A DNA stretch of 10,635 bases from Chloroflexota bacterium (GCA_016215145.1 JACRLA010000013.1:1-10635), one strand, 5' to 3'; positions 1 through 6,254 are shown, counted from the first letter of the stretch. The notes: generated by a model not told the origin, from the sequence alone. Numbers and translations: made by a program.

Positions 1-219
1 ATGCAACGCACTTTCAGTTTCATCGCCGGAGCATTTTGCGGCGCATTGGTTGGGTCGGTGGCAGCGTTGTTGCTCGCGCCGATGTCGGGTCGAGAGTTGC
101 AAGTGATGGGCAGAACCAGAACCGACGCGGCTTTCGCCGAGATTCGCAAAACGTACGAAGAACGCGAAGCCGCTCTGAGGGCACAGCTCGCCGCATTGAC
201 CGCGCCAAAGCAAGAATAA
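1..219 (+). CDS. YtxH-domain small membrane protein
   Basis: 72-residue protein with one hydrophobic segment at about residues 6-27, rich in Gly and Ala, leading into the LLLAPMSGREL signature (residues 23-33) typical of YtxH/gas-vesicle-GvpP-like small proteins. The rest (about 35-72) is charged and likely a short cytoplasmic helix/coiled coil (EIRKTYEEREAALRAQL). The role of the family is poorly defined; it is often linked to envelope stress. The ATG is the first base of the window, so an upstream start or ribosome binding site cannot be examined, but the N-terminus has the expected family layout and length. It ends in TAA directly before a strong hairpin terminator and converges on the S41 peptidase gene. 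Confidence 0.75.
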   Translation: MQRTFSFIAGAFCGALVGSVAALLLAPMSGRELQVMGRTRTDAAFAEIRKTYEEREAALRAQLAALTAPKQE

Positions 220-220
220 A

Positions 221-258
221 AAAAACACCGAGTGTCTTTTGAGACACTCGGTGTTTTT
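221..258. terminator. Bidirectional intrinsic terminator
   Basis: A perfect 16-bp inverted repeat (arms 221-236 and 243-258, arm AAAAACACCGAGTGTC) with a 6-nt loop. The outer 5 bp are A:T, so a U-run follows the GC-rich stem on both strands; on the plus strand more T follows (to 264), on the minus strand T continues to 218. It sits between the converging YtxH stop (219) and the S41 stop (267) and can serve both transcripts. Confidence 0.95.
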
Positions 259-266
259 ATTTTTGA

Positions 267-1838
267 CTACGGTGCAGTTACCGTATACATATATGAATGT
301 GTCCCCGCCGGGTAATCGGCGGTGCCGTCGTTGATCTTGTTGGCAAACGTCACTTTCGTTTCGAGTTTGGTGTCGCCTTTGGGCCAATTTGAAACGGATG
401 CCATATAAAGTTTGCAGAACTGCGTCCCTTGTTTTCCTTCTAACACCGCAAACTGTGTAATGTCCACTGGCTTGCCGTTCATCGAAAAGGCGTACGTTAT
501 ATTTTTGTTGTTGTCGTCGAGAATCGCTTGCGTGGTCGCGCACCAACCGGTGATCCACATTAAACTTTGCGCGCTCGTTGCGCCGATAGTATAAGTGTAT
601 GTCTTACCCGCTTGCGAGAGTTCGTTGTCTTTGTATTTTTCTTTCGCTACATCTTCCAGAGTTTTGATAGTGCCGAGCGCTTTTCGGGAGTCGGCAGCCG
701 CAGCATAGGTGGGTCCAGTTCCGCTGGCGCCGCCGCCGATGGTTTTGCCGAGTGCGGCTGCTTCCGCCGTTTTCAAAACAACATCCTCACTTGAGAGCGC
801 GAACTTTTCATCCACCGCAACTTTGAGAGTCGGTTGAACACCCACGCCCTCCAAGAAGATCGAACCATCCGGGTTTAAAAAACGCCCGGTGGAGATTTGC
901 ATACTCAACCCATCCGGCAACCGGAACTGACCGCGCGCCACTTCGGCTTCCACCCCGGCAGATGAATTTGCGCTGACGACGATTGCCCCCGGGATTTTTG
1001 AAAAACCGTAAGACTCGATCTCGCAGGCGCTGAAGCAAGCAAACGAAACCATCAGCACGAGTTTGTCGAATTTATATTGATTGACGTTCGGCAAAATTTT
1101 CTGGCGCAATCCTTCGTTCTCGAACTTGCCGGTCTTCTCGCTGTAATACTGCAACTGACCCAGCAGAATCTCTTTGTCGTAAAAGAAACCCGCCAGCCCC
1201 AACGGTGCGCCGCCGCTGTTTTGACGCATGTCAATGACCACACCTGTCACACCGTTGGCGGTGAACACTTTGAGGGCGCGTTCAAAAAGACGGATGATCA
1301 AATTGAGATCATCGCTGTTGGTGTTGATCTTGATGTAACCCGCGCCCGAGTCAAGAATTTTTGTGGTGTTGATCTTGATGTAACCCGCGCCCGAGTCAAG
1401 AATTTTTGATTCGACAGGCAACGCATTTGAATCAAAGCCGCGAAAGATGGATGTCACGCTGTAACTATTTCGTTCCGCTACCGCCGTGACTTTGGCAATT
1501 TGTGGTTGACCGTTGGCGTTCACAAATTTCACGGTTGCCTCTGCGCCCAATTTGTCGCGCAGAAGATAACGAGTCTGTTGATAACGTTTGTAGGGTTCTT
1601 GCGAAAAGGGTCCAGCGAGAGAGGCGTCTGCTTTGCTGATGGCGTCTTTGATCGGCAGACCGTTGAACTCGATCACTTCGGCGCCCACTTTGATTCCATC
1701 TTTATCGGCGGGTCCGTTGGTGGTCACGTAAGTGACGATCACTTTGCCGCTATCCAATTCTCGAATAGCGAATCCGTACCCATTGTCAATTCTCTCGCGC
1801 AACACTTCCGTGGCAAACGCGCCGCCACCCACACCCAC
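267..1838 (-). CDS. S41 peptidase, C-terminal part (PDZ, catalytic core, extra domain)
   Basis: 523 residues counted from a GTG at 1838, but this GTG is the Val of a conserved PDGHVG motif and is unlikely to be the native start: the frame stays open to a TAG at 1866-1868 and continues the frame of the upstream 309-residue lipoprotein. Visible parts: a PDZ-like segment at about 20-65 (GFAIRELDSG, GPADKDGIKVGAEVIEFNG); the S41 catalytic core at about 175-345, with VIDMRQNSGG (201-210) and the nucleophile region ACFSACE (S270 inferred as the catalytic Ser); then a Gly/Ala linker and a separate domain from about 388 to 523 that is paralogous to the neighbouring small lipoprotein. No Lys lies at the place used by Ctp-type S41 enzymes; the His of PDGH, just before the GTG, may be catalytic as in tricorn-like S41. 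A 15-residue unit (KILDSGAGYIKINT) is duplicated at 145-174. It ends in TAG beside the terminator. Confidence 0.8.
   Translation of the reverse strand: MGVGGGAFATEVLRERIDNGYGFAIRELDSGKVIVTYVTTNGPADKDGIKVGAEVIEFNGLPIKDAISKADASLAGPFSQEPYKRYQQTRYLLRDKLGAEATVKFVNANGQPQIAKVTAVAERNSYSVTSIFRGFDSNALPVESKILDSGAGYIKINTTKILDSGAGYIKINTNSDDLNLIIRLFERALKVFTANGVTGVVIDMRQNSGGAPLGLAGFFYDKEILLGQLQYYSEKTGKFENEGLRQKILPNVNQYKFDKLVLMVSFACFSACEIESYGFSKIPGAIVVSANSSAGVEAEVARGQFRLPDGLSMQISTGRFLNPDGSIFLEGVGVQPTLKVAVDEKFALSSEDVVLKTAEAAALGKTIGGGASGTGPTYAAAADSRKALGTIKTLEDVAKEKYKDNELSQAGKTYTYTIGATSAQSLMWITGWCATTQAILDDNNKNITYAFSMNGKPVDITQFAVLEGKQGTQFCKLYMASVSNWPKGDTKLETKVTFANKINDGTADYPAGTHSYMYTVTAP
1319..1408. repeat. Perfect 45-bp tandem duplication inside the S41 gene
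   Basis: Bases 1319-1363 and 1364-1408 are identical over all 45 positions. The duplication is in frame and repeats 15 residues (KILDSGAGYIKINT plus one) at the strand leading into the catalytic core. Perfect identity implies a very recent event or an assembly artefact. Confidence 0.95.
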
Positions 1839-1865
1839 ATGTCCATCGGGGATGGAATTGGCATA

Positions 1866-2795
1866 CTACTTCAAAGCCAGATAAAACGCCTTGCCATTTT
1901 TATTCTTCTGCGCTTCGGCAACTTTCGGCGCGATGCGATCGTAAAGCGCTTTCCAATCCACCTTCTTGCTCGGGATGTCGTTGAACGACCATTCCACCGA
2001 TGTTTTTTTGTGAAGCGCATCAAAAGCATCGCTGTAACTCATCTTCGAATAATCTTTGATCTCGGCATCTTTCGGTTCGTAAAGATCAAGCGAGGGCTCC
2101 GCGTCGCGGATAATGCCAAACGGTTTTTTGTCGAGGTCAATAACCGTGTAGCCAGCCGGAATCGGCGACACCGGATCATCGGCGGTGAACAGCAACCCAT
2201 CGTTGCCAAATCCAGTTGGGAATTGTTGTTTGTCATCCAACGCCCACACAATTAATTTGCCGCCGATGATCTCTTGTTTATTTTCCGTATCCACCTTTAC
2301 CGAGGCAAGGTACGAAGGCCAGCCACGATACCGATCATCACCTTCCAAGAACGGACCGCCTGTGAGGTTGACGTTGTAATCCACCGCAAAAACTTGCACG
2401 CCCTTATCCGGCTTGCCGTTGTTATCCACATCGTCAAAGCTGCCTTCGGGGCGCATCGGCAGCGAGAGTTGATACTCACCCTTCTGCGCCTTCTCGTCCA
2501 GTTGAAGGTAACCCAACACCTGCGACTTCACCGGCACTTCCCATTCGCGATCACGCTTCACAAATCCGGTGAGATCGATCAGCGCGACGAAATGTTCAAC
2601 ATAATATTCGGTGATAATGTTGTTGGAATAAGTGAACTTGCCGGTGACTCGCACCGGACCGCTTGCGGCTGCCGCCAACGGCTGGGCAACGGCAGTGGGT
2701 TCAGGAACTTTCGTCGGCGCGGGAGCGGCTGTCGGCGTGGCGCAAGCCGAGAGCAACAAAGCCATTGTAAAGAAGAGAGAGAGTGTTCGGTTCAT
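1866..2795 (-). CDS. S41 peptidase, N-terminal part (lipoprotein)
   Basis: 309 residues from ATG (2793-2795) with an AGGAG ribosome binding site 5 nt upstream. Signal peptide at about 1-17 with lipobox LSA-C18, then an Ala/Pro/Thr-rich spacer to about residue 46, so the product should be an exported lipoprotein. The body contains a DVDNNGKPDKG stretch that resembles an acidic calcium-binding loop. The end, SFNDIPSKKVDWKALYDRIAPKV...AFYLALK, is the segment that normally runs directly into the S41 PDZ and catalytic region. The frame stops at TAG (1866-1868), followed in the same frame by YANSIPDGHVGVGGG. On its own this part lacks any catalytic motif. It is best read as the 5' half of an interrupted peptidase gene; a stable independent lipoprotein is the less likely alternative. 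Confidence 0.8.
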   Translation of the reverse strand: MNRTLSLFFTMALLLSACATPTAAPAPTKVPEPTAVAQPLAAAASGPVRVTGKFTYSNNIITEYYVEHFVALIDLTGFVKRDREWEVPVKSQVLGYLQLDEKAQKGEYQLSLPMRPEGSFDDVDNNGKPDKGVQVFAVDYNVNLTGGPFLEGDDRYRGWPSYLASVKVDTENKQEIIGGKLIVWALDDKQQFPTGFGNDGLLFTADDPVSPIPAGYTVIDLDKKPFGIIRDAEPSLDLYEPKDAEIKDYSKMSYSDAFDALHKKTSVEWSFNDIPSKKVDWKALYDRIAPKVAEAQKNKNGKAFYLALK

Positions 2796-2800
2796 AGAGA

Positions 2801-2805
2801 CTCCT
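2801..2805 (-). promoter_or_regulatory. Ribosome binding site of the S41 lipoprotein gene
   Basis: Minus-strand AGGAG, 5 nt before the ATG at 2793-2795. The same 5-nt spacing is seen for the two genes upstream, which supports this start. Confidence 0.75.
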
Positions 2806-2812
2806 GAAGATC

Positions 2813-2882
2813 GCTAATAGCGTATCGCGTATCGCATCACGCCATTCGCCATTTGCGATAAGCCATCCGCCATCCGCTATTG
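2813..2882. repeat. Ten in-register heptad repeats between the lipoprotein genes
   Basis: Seventy bases divide into ten 7-mers that nearly all begin GC and carry AT near position 4-5, for example GCCATTC, GCCATTT, GCCATCC (twice), GCGTATC (twice). The array covers the stop codon of the small lipoprotein (2877-2879) and ends 8 nt short of the S41 ribosome binding site, so it fills the gap. See also 6026-6116, which has the same consensus. Confidence 0.85.
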
Positions 2883-3500
2883 ATAGGTCACAATATATTT
2901 ATAGTAATGCGTCCCTTTAGCATAATCACCCATGCCATCGTTGATCTTCGTATCAAACGTCACCGCGACCTGCAACTCCGTTTTGCCTTTGGGCCAACCA
3001 TACATCACCACAAAAAAAGAACGGCAGAAGAGACCCCCGCTATCTTCGCGCTCACTGACGAGTATGAGGTTGTCGTCAATCGGCGTGCCGTTGATCGAAA
3101 ATTCCATCGTGATGTGCTTGAAGTTGTCGCGCAAGATCGCTTCCGTGGTGGCGCACCAACCATTGAGCATCACCAGATTCTGTTCTTTGTTAATAGAGAT
3201 CGTAAAGGTGTAAGTCTTGCCCGCTTGCGATAGATCATCGGTGTTGTAACTTTCCTTCGCCAACTGTTCCAAAATTTGGATATTAGAATCTTTCTCAAGA
3301 ATATCCTGTGCCGTCTGGGCAGAAGCGACGGTGGGACCCTTTCCGATCTTGCTATCGCCCGATGCCGTGGCGCTAGATGCCGCGCGCGTTTGCAGCGATG
3401 GGATTTGAATGCTCGGCAGCGAAGGAAGCGAGCAAGCAAGAATCACGAAGAGAAAGAATGGAAATAGGGGAACTAAGGGAAAAGGCTGACGACGTTTCAT
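2877..3500 (-). CDS. Small lipoprotein, paralogue of the S41 C-terminal domain
   Basis: 207 residues from ATG 3498-3500, chosen because GAGGA lies 5 nt upstream; two further ATGs at 3510-3515 would overlap that site. Hydrophobic signal segment followed by lipobox ILA-C (residue 22 from this start), so an exported lipoprotein is expected. After a Ser/Ala-rich linker comes a domain of about 125 residues with LSQAGKTYTFTI, GWCATTEAIL, FSINGTPID, FC, WPKGKTEL, KINDG and GTHYYKY. My hand alignment to the end of the S41 peptidase gives roughly 60 identities in about 126 positions, and both conserved cysteines are shared (GWC and FC), which may form a disulfide. I do not recognise the domain as a named family. 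The gene lies between the metallopeptidase and the S41 gene on the same strand, so a role with secreted proteases (inhibitor, chaperone or substrate-binding) is possible but unproved. Stop is TAG. Confidence 0.75.
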   Translation of the reverse strand: MKRRQPFPLVPLFPFFLFVILACSLPSLPSIQIPSLQTRAASSATASGDSKIGKGPTVASAQTAQDILEKDSNIQILEQLAKESYNTDDLSQAGKTYTFTISINKEQNLVMLNGWCATTEAILRDNFKHITMEFSINGTPIDDNLILVSEREDSGGLFCRSFFVVMYGWPKGKTELQVAVTFDTKINDGMGDYAKGTHYYKYIVTYQ

Positions 3501-3505
3501 AGTTT

Positions 3506-3510
3506 TCCTC
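3506..3510 (-). promoter_or_regulatory. Ribosome binding site that decides the small lipoprotein start
   Basis: Minus-strand GAGGA, 5 nt before the ATG at 3498-3500. It favours this start over the two tandem ATG codons at 3510-3515. Confidence 0.65.
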
Positions 3511-3517
3511 ATCATTG

Positions 3518-3545
3518 ATCACGTAGCACGCATCACGTATCACTT
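3518..3545. repeat. Four heptad repeats between metallopeptidase and small lipoprotein genes
   Basis: Four 7-mers in register: ATCACGT, AGCACGC, ATCACGT, ATCACTT. The block contains the TGA stop of the metallopeptidase gene (3540-3542). A possible fifth unit (ATCATTG, 3511-3517) runs into the small-lipoprotein start region. Confidence 0.7.
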
Positions 3546-5564
3546 TATTTCGTACTTATAACTCGCCAACTCGGTCGTGAACTGCGTCGTGCCAGAGACC
3601 ACCACGATCACGCTATCACTGGCAGAGGCGACATCCAATTTGATCGTCCCGGTGTTCGCCCCGTCAAGAGTCATTTGCTCTACGGTGGTCTTCGATCCCG
3701 ATTTGCGAATCACCTGCACCACATAACTTTGCGGCAAGATGTTGTCGAAGCGCACAAAGCCTTCGGCTTTCCAACCGCAATCGTCCGATTCAAAATCACA
3801 ACTGTAGTTGAGTTCAGGAACGGTGACATCGTCAATGAGCAAGCCACTGCGCGTGGCGGCGTCATCGGTGATGTATTCAAAACGAACTTGAATCTTGTTG
3901 CCACTATAGGGTGTGAGATCGATCTTCTCTTCAACCCATTGCGGAGTCTTTGAGCCGCCACTGTTATCGGTATACCCTGAACCGAAGTTGTTGCCGGTTG
4001 GATTCGTGTCGCGCATACTAGGCGTTTTGATAATCTTCCACGTCTTGCCGCCGTCGGCGGAAACTTCCACGTAAGCGTAATCGTAGTCTTCTTCAATCGT
4101 CCACAGTGCCCAGTATTTCAGCGTGGCACTCTTCACGCTGGTCAGATCAAATTCGCGGGTGAGCGTAGTGTCGCTCTTGTCGCCGCGATTGCTCCAGAAC
4201 GCAAATTTGCCGCTGTGTGGAGTCGCTGGCATTACACTCACTTGCTGCGAACCGGTGAAGTTGAAGGTGTAAGTTCCACGACAGGAAATGCGGATGTAGT
4301 CCGCGCCGAATTGATGAACGGTTGCCGACTTCACTGAAACAGGGCAGGTCGTCGCCGATGCGGCATGGTTTGTAACGCGCGGCGCTTTAGGATAGTTGTT
4401 ATAGACGTAACGCCCGTCGCCAACACTTTTGTCGCCGACGTAATTGGCGATGACCCAATCACTAAAAACCTCCACACCCGTTGTCGGCTTCCCCGTAGCT
4501 TTGTCGGTGATCTTTAATTCCTTCAGCGTGTTCTCAACCGCTTGCAATCCGTTTTCTTTTTTAGTCAACAATGTTTTTGTAGCCTCTTCGCCAAAGCGAT
4601 CCAAAAAATATGCCAGATACATGAACGACGCGCCATAATGACCGGAATTGGCGCCAGCGCCGGAGTCGTCCCAAGCATTCAATTGCAGATCGGGAGAGGC
4701 GATAAAAGAAAATTCGGCGCCGGTGCGATAGCTATTAAGAAATTCGGCGAGCATCGAAGCGCCTTCGTTCATCCATGTGTCTTCGTTGCTGTCGTGATGC
4801 CCTTGAATCATATGCTGGAATTCGTGAGCGAGTGTGCCGGGTAAATCCGGGTTCGCCGGACTTCCGTAGGCTTCGGCATTGATGTAGAAAATTTCTTTTT
4901 CGTTGGAGTATTGTTGCGCCAACCGCGAATAACCATCGGCAGAGGAGGCATAGCCGCCCACGTTCTGCCCGAGTCCGCGCGTGTATAAAATGAAAAGGTG
5001 CGGGTCGCCGTCCACGCCGGGGTTTGGCTCATCGCCAAAAAATTTCCGGTTCGTCGTATAAATTTTTGTCTGGAAGGTGTCCACCAATTTCTGCACGTCG
5101 CTGTCTTTCACCGACAAATCTCGATGGACAAAAAAATACACGTTGTCGGTTTTATAAACGAGTCGCGCCGTGATCTGGTAATGCGCTTTGGTGTCTTCGT
5201 TGCTCACCCAAAACTTTTCTTCGTCGCCCACCTTGTAACCACCAGACTTCGGCGCCACCGTCGCCGGAATATCGGGGATGCCTTTCAAGCGCATCGCCAA
5301 TGTGCGTAGATCGTTTACCGGGAGATCGGTATCTTGCAGTGTCTTGAGCGTCTGGCTCGTGCCGGGGACAGGCGTGGTGACAACTTTGGGCGCGGGGGTA
5401 GTAGTGGTCCCTTTCGCAGATTGGGTAAACGCGGGCGCAATCGAAGTGCTCACGTCTCGCGTTGCGAAAAATATGACCCCGCCTGCCGCGCCAAGCACGC
5501 CGACGCAAGCGCAACACGTAACTAACCCGGCAATGACGATGGTGATGATGTTTTTATTGTTCAC
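3540..5564 (-). CDS. Membrane-anchored or secreted HEFQH zinc metallopeptidase
   Basis: 674 residues from GTG (5562-5564) with GAGGAG 5 nt upstream. One hydrophobic segment at about 6-34 (uncleaved anchor or signal), then a Thr/Pro linker (about 45-70). The catalytic domain has HEFQH at 247-251 and WMNEGASMLAE at 264-274; this gluzincin-like pattern (two His, Glu267 as presumed third zinc ligand) resembles M30 hyicolysin-type peptidases. A C-terminal region from about 440 to 675 looks like the beta-sandwich/MAM-like region of immune inhibitor A (M6) enzymes, with LKYWALW, YVEVSADGGKTWK and GLLIDDVTVP, followed by a final small beta domain. Likely an extracytoplasmic protease. It sits between the FmdB-type gene and a lipoprotein gene on the same strand. 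Assignment to M30 rather than M6 is an inference from motifs. Confidence 0.8.
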   Translation of the reverse strand: MNNKNIITIVIAGLVTCCACVGVLGAAGGVIFFATRDVSTSIAPAFTQSAKGTTTTPAPKVVTTPVPGTSQTLKTLQDTDLPVNDLRTLAMRLKGIPDIPATVAPKSGGYKVGDEEKFWVSNEDTKAHYQITARLVYKTDNVYFFVHRDLSVKDSDVQKLVDTFQTKIYTTNRKFFGDEPNPGVDGDPHLFILYTRGLGQNVGGYASSADGYSRLAQQYSNEKEIFYINAEAYGSPANPDLPGTLAHEFQHMIQGHHDSNEDTWMNEGASMLAEFLNSYRTGAEFSFIASPDLQLNAWDDSGAGANSGHYGASFMYLAYFLDRFGEEATKTLLTKKENGLQAVENTLKELKITDKATGKPTTGVEVFSDWVIANYVGDKSVGDGRYVYNNYPKAPRVTNHAASATTCPVSVKSATVHQFGADYIRISCRGTYTFNFTGSQQVSVMPATPHSGKFAFWSNRGDKSDTTLTREFDLTSVKSATLKYWALWTIEEDYDYAYVEVSADGGKTWKIIKTPSMRDTNPTGNNFGSGYTDNSGGSKTPQWVEEKIDLTPYSGNKIQVRFEYITDDAATRSGLLIDDVTVPELNYSCDFESDDCGWKAEGFVRFDNILPQSYVVQVIRKSGSKTTVEQMTLDGANTGTIKLDVASASDSVIVVVSGTTQFTTELASYKYEIK

Positions 5565-5569
5565 GGTGA

Positions 5570-5575
5570 CTCCTC
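5570..5575 (-). promoter_or_regulatory. Ribosome binding site supporting a GTG start
   Basis: Minus-strand GAGGAG, 5 nt before the GTG start of the metallopeptidase gene; it is the reason for accepting a non-ATG start there. Confidence 0.75.
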
Positions 5576-5581
5576 ACTTTT

Positions 5582-5644
5582 GTAATTGGTAATTAGTAAA
5601 TGACTCTAACGCCCAATTACTAATTACCAATTACCATTTACTCT
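5582..5644. repeat. Heptad array with an internal inverted repeat
   Basis: About nine 7-mers in register (GTAATTG, GTAATTA, then after a degenerate middle TTACTAA, TTACCAA, TTACCAT). The two halves are reverse complements: 5582-5599 and 5617-5634 form a perfect 18-bp inverted repeat around a 17-nt spacer, and the 35-nt offset keeps the 7-nt register. The array spans the FmdB-type stop (5638-5640) and ends before the metallopeptidase ribosome binding site. It lacks a following T-run, so it is not a typical terminator. Confidence 0.8.
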
Positions 5645-6024
5645 TCAGGTATTGCCGACTCTCCCCCTCCAACATTCGGCATCGTTTGTTCAATAGATTC
5701 CGGCGACTCGCCCGACTCGAGACGTTCTACCACGTCGTTAAACTCGGGACCCAAATCTTCGCCCATCTCCGAACCCATCTTCTTCATAAACTTGGCAACC
5801 GACTTCGGATCGTTTTCATCCACGCCGGAAAAGTTCGTGGGGTCTGCCATTGACTCCATGCGCGCCTCTTCGGACTTGGCGATTCGCACCCGACCGATAA
5901 CGCGCTTTAAATTTGCGCTCCCGCATAACGGGCAGTTCGGTTTAGCGGTGTCATACTCGGCGTAAGAAAGTTTCACCGACACTTTTTGTTGACAGGAGGA
6001 ACAACGGTAATCGTAGAAAGGCAT
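5638..6024 (-). CDS. FmdB-family zinc-ribbon protein
   Basis: 128 residues starting MPFYDYRC at ATG 6022-6024. The N-terminal zinc ribbon has Cys8, Cys11, Cys31 and Cys34 (CSSC and CPLCG), the arrangement of the FmdB/CxxC_CXXC_SSSS regulatory-protein family. The C-terminal two thirds are acidic and Met/Glu-rich with a Gly-rich tail. The frame remains open for 23 more codons upstream, but these translate the heptad repeat array, so the shorter start is preferred. No Shine-Dalgarno sequence is visible before it. The family is often called regulatory, with a function that is not well established. It is the first gene of the minus-strand cluster. Confidence 0.85.
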   Translation of the reverse strand: MPFYDYRCSSCQQKVSVKLSYAEYDTAKPNCPLCGSANLKRVIGRVRIAKSEEARMESMADPTNFSGVDENDPKSVAKFMKKMGSEMGEDLGPEFNDVVERLESGESPESIEQTMPNVGGGESAIPEE

Positions 6025-6025
6025 A

Positions 6026-6116
6026 GTGATTGGCTGATGGCTGATGGCAAATAGCCGATAGCAATTTACTATCCGCCATTTGCCATTCGCCATCTACTAT
6101 TTGCTATCCGCGATTT
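6026..6116. repeat. Thirteen in-register heptad repeats upstream of the FmdB-type gene
   Basis: Ninety-one bases divide without slippage into thirteen 7-mers of the form (G/A)CNATNN, for example GCCATTT, GCCATTC, GCTATCC, GCTGATG (twice). The array starts 1 nt from the fmdB-type ATG and its last unit overlaps the candidate minus-strand -10 element, so it would form nearly all of the leader of that gene. Confidence 0.9.
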
Positions 6117-6121
6117 TAACA
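6113..6121 (-). promoter_or_regulatory. Candidate extended -10 promoter for the minus-strand cluster
   Basis: Minus-strand TGTTAAAAT: an extended -10 (TGn) plus TAAAAT. No good -35 is seen at 17 bp. Transcription would begin near 6106 and the leader would be the heptad array. It matches the form of the two plus-strand candidates at 6130 and 10218. Confidence 0.5.
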
Positions 6122-6129
6122 CACCCCTT

Positions 6130-6138
6130 TGTTATAAT
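6130..6138 (+). promoter_or_regulatory. Extended -10 promoter for gmk operon
   Basis: TGTTATAAT: consensus TATAAT (6133-6138) with an extended TGn. No convincing -35. Expected start near 6145 gives a leader of about 110 nt that contains the 67-nt inverted-repeat element. It overlaps the divergent promoter at 6113-6121. Confidence 0.65.
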
Positions 6139-6178
6139 ACCTTCATCGAATAATTTTCTCCAAATACTCATCTCTTGC

Positions 6179-6245
6179 AGGTGACTGTCACTGGGCTGAT
6201 GAAATCTGGAAGTGCCCAAGTCTTGTAACCCAGTGACAGTCACCT
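6179..6245. repeat. 67-nt inverted-repeat element in the gmk leader
   Basis: Perfect 17-bp arms (AGGTGACTGTCACTGGG at 6179-6195 and its complement at 6229-6245) around 33 nt. Each arm contains its own 11-nt palindrome, GTGACNGTCAC, centred at 6186 and 6238, 52 bp apart. It ends 9 nt before the gmk ATG. It has no T-run, so it is not an intrinsic terminator. It may be a paired operator, a leader RNA hairpin or a small MITE-like element; no target duplication is evident. Confidence 0.85.
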
Positions 6246-6254
6246 CAGACCCTT

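Larger units (their letters stand above)
267..2795 (-). pseudogene. S41 peptidase gene interrupted by one in-frame TAG
   Basis: The two reading frames above are in the same phase (2795 and 1838 differ by 957 nt, a multiple of three) and together make one lipoprotein S41 peptidase of 842 codons counting the amber codon. Only TAG at 1866-1868 separates them, between YLALK and YANSIPDGHVG, in what is usually a conserved junction of this peptidase type. A single base change from GAG (Glu) or CAG/AAG would explain it. TAG is also used here as a real stop (S41 end, small lipoprotein end), so codon reassignment is unlikely. The gene also carries a perfect 45-bp tandem duplication. Possible readings are a recent pseudogene, a sequencing or assembly error, or readthrough; the sequence alone does not decide. 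The rest of the frame is intact, which argues against old decay. Confidence 0.7.

Noticed and set aside
1836..1838. GTG 1836-1838 as a true start of a separate S41 gene
   Set aside because: It is the Val of the conserved PDGHVG motif, has no ribosome binding site or signal peptide, and the frame is open upstream to the TAG with matching conserved residues.
1866..1868. TAG reassigned to an amino acid
   Set aside because: TAG ends the S41 frame directly at a strong terminator and also ends the small lipoprotein, so it works as a stop in this genome.
1500..2255. 251-codon plus-strand frame opposite the S41 gene
   Set aside because: It lies antisense to a well-supported coding region spanning the TAG junction, has no recognisable motif and reads as a shadow frame.
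6025..6093. Longer FmdB-type protein starting at 6093
   Set aside because: The extra 23 residues are a translation of the heptad array; the zinc-ribbon proteins of this family begin MPxYxYxC, which matches the start at 6024.
2813..6116. CRISPR arrays
   Set aside because: Units are 7 nt, variable and without spacers; no cas genes are present.
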